Assembly: GCA_026387555.1 (NCBI GenBank)
Contig: JAPLLM010000032.1
Span: 1,861 to 7,882 of the forward strand
Length of the DNA stretch: 6,022 nt
From: Candidatus Omnitrophota bacterium
GTDB taxonomy: Bacteria > Omnitrophota > Gorgyraeia > Gygaellales > Profunditerraquicolaceae
Reading direction: 5' to 3'
A program made the translations under genes and the position numbers. The notes under the pieces are model-generated. The model saw nothing but the letters and a program-made list of their open reading frames with translations, did not search any database and was not told the DNA's origin. Each line of letters opens with the position of its first letter. The stretch's first letter is position 1. Below, in pieces: positions 5,801-6,022 of the stretch.

Positions 5801-6022
5801 TTAGTTATTAATCGCCTCTATTAAAGCCTTAGCCTTGTTGACTGTTTCGCGATACTCTTTTGCCGGGATAGAATCGGCCACGATACCACCCCCGGCCTGA
5901 ATATAAGCCGTATCTCCTTTGATAAGTATGGTCCTTATGGTAATACAGGTATCCATATTGTGCGAAAAACTAAAATATCCGACGCAACCGGCATACGGAC
6001 CCCTGCGCACATTCTCCAATTC
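5801..6022 (-). CDS. trpE: Anthranilate synthase component I, C-terminal end (partial)
   Basis: This is the last 73 codons of TrpE; the gene enters from beyond the right edge, reading in frame from base 6022 with no start in the window. TrpE takes chorismate and ammonia (supplied by the TrpG glutamine amidotransferase) and makes anthranilate, the first committed step of tryptophan synthesis in the cytoplasm. Visible family signatures are RRGPYAGCVGYFSFSHNMDT (6-25 of the fragment), the following CITIRT strand, and QAGGGIVADS with a nearby acidic residue, the conserved chorismate/Mg-binding end of the fold. The HNMDT version of the motif favours TrpE over PabB or isochorismate synthases, although these are homologous and only the C-terminus is seen. 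The TAA stop is followed directly by the ribosome binding site of rpsP, and no trpG lies downstream, which is unusual for trpE. Confidence 0.9.
   Translation of the reverse strand, partial: ELENVRRGPYAGCVGYFSFSHNMDTCITIRTILIKGDTAYIQAGGGIVADSIPAKEYRETVNKAKALIEAINN

Overview
The window is a single, very tightly packed bacterial gene block. Every gene lies on the minus strand, so transcription runs from the high coordinates to the low ones. In transcription order I read: the 3' end of trpE, then rpsP, yajC, a fused secDF, a broken and shortened mfd, a surA-type parvulin chaperone gene, and the 5' end of pdxA. No gap between genes exceeds about 15 bases and several neighbours overlap, so this is probably one transcription unit whose promoter and terminator lie outside the window. 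I saw no RNA genes, repeats, mobile elements or CRISPR.

Organism: base composition is moderate. The secreted SurA-like chaperone followed by pdxA suggests a bacterium with an outer membrane, since surA-pdxA is a known adjacency in proteobacteria. The joined order trpE-rpsP-yajC-secDF-mfd-surA-pdxA is not that of E. coli or Bacillus. Together with the fused SecDF it would fit an uncultured candidate-phylum lineage (Omnitrophota-like is my weak guess), but the sequence alone does not establish the taxon.

Region by region: 5801-6022 is the TrpE C-terminus (chorismate to anthranilate). 5555-5785 is ribosomal protein S16. 5246-5539 and 3008-5233 are YajC and SecDF, the accessory complex of the Sec translocon. 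1155-3008 is an Mfd (transcription-repair coupling factor) locus in three reading-frame pieces. 233-1162 is a periplasmic SurA/PpiC-family chaperone, a plausible client handler for proteins exported by Sec. 1-276 is the N-terminus of PdxA (vitamin B6 synthesis), overlapping the chaperone gene by 44 bases.

The part most worth a second look is mfd. Its reading frame is interrupted twice, once near 2045 and once near 1628, with bases apparently missing at both places. Its domain content is also reduced at both ends: it keeps the UvrA-binding domain (D2), the RNA-polymerase-interaction domain and the helicase motor. It lacks the N-terminal D1a, the D1b/D3 segment and the whole C-terminal regulatory domain D7. 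The outer ends nevertheless fit snugly into the operon (a TAATG junction with secDF and an 8-base overlap with the chaperone gene). The short architecture therefore looks evolved, whereas the two internal breaks look like either recent decay or assembly error.
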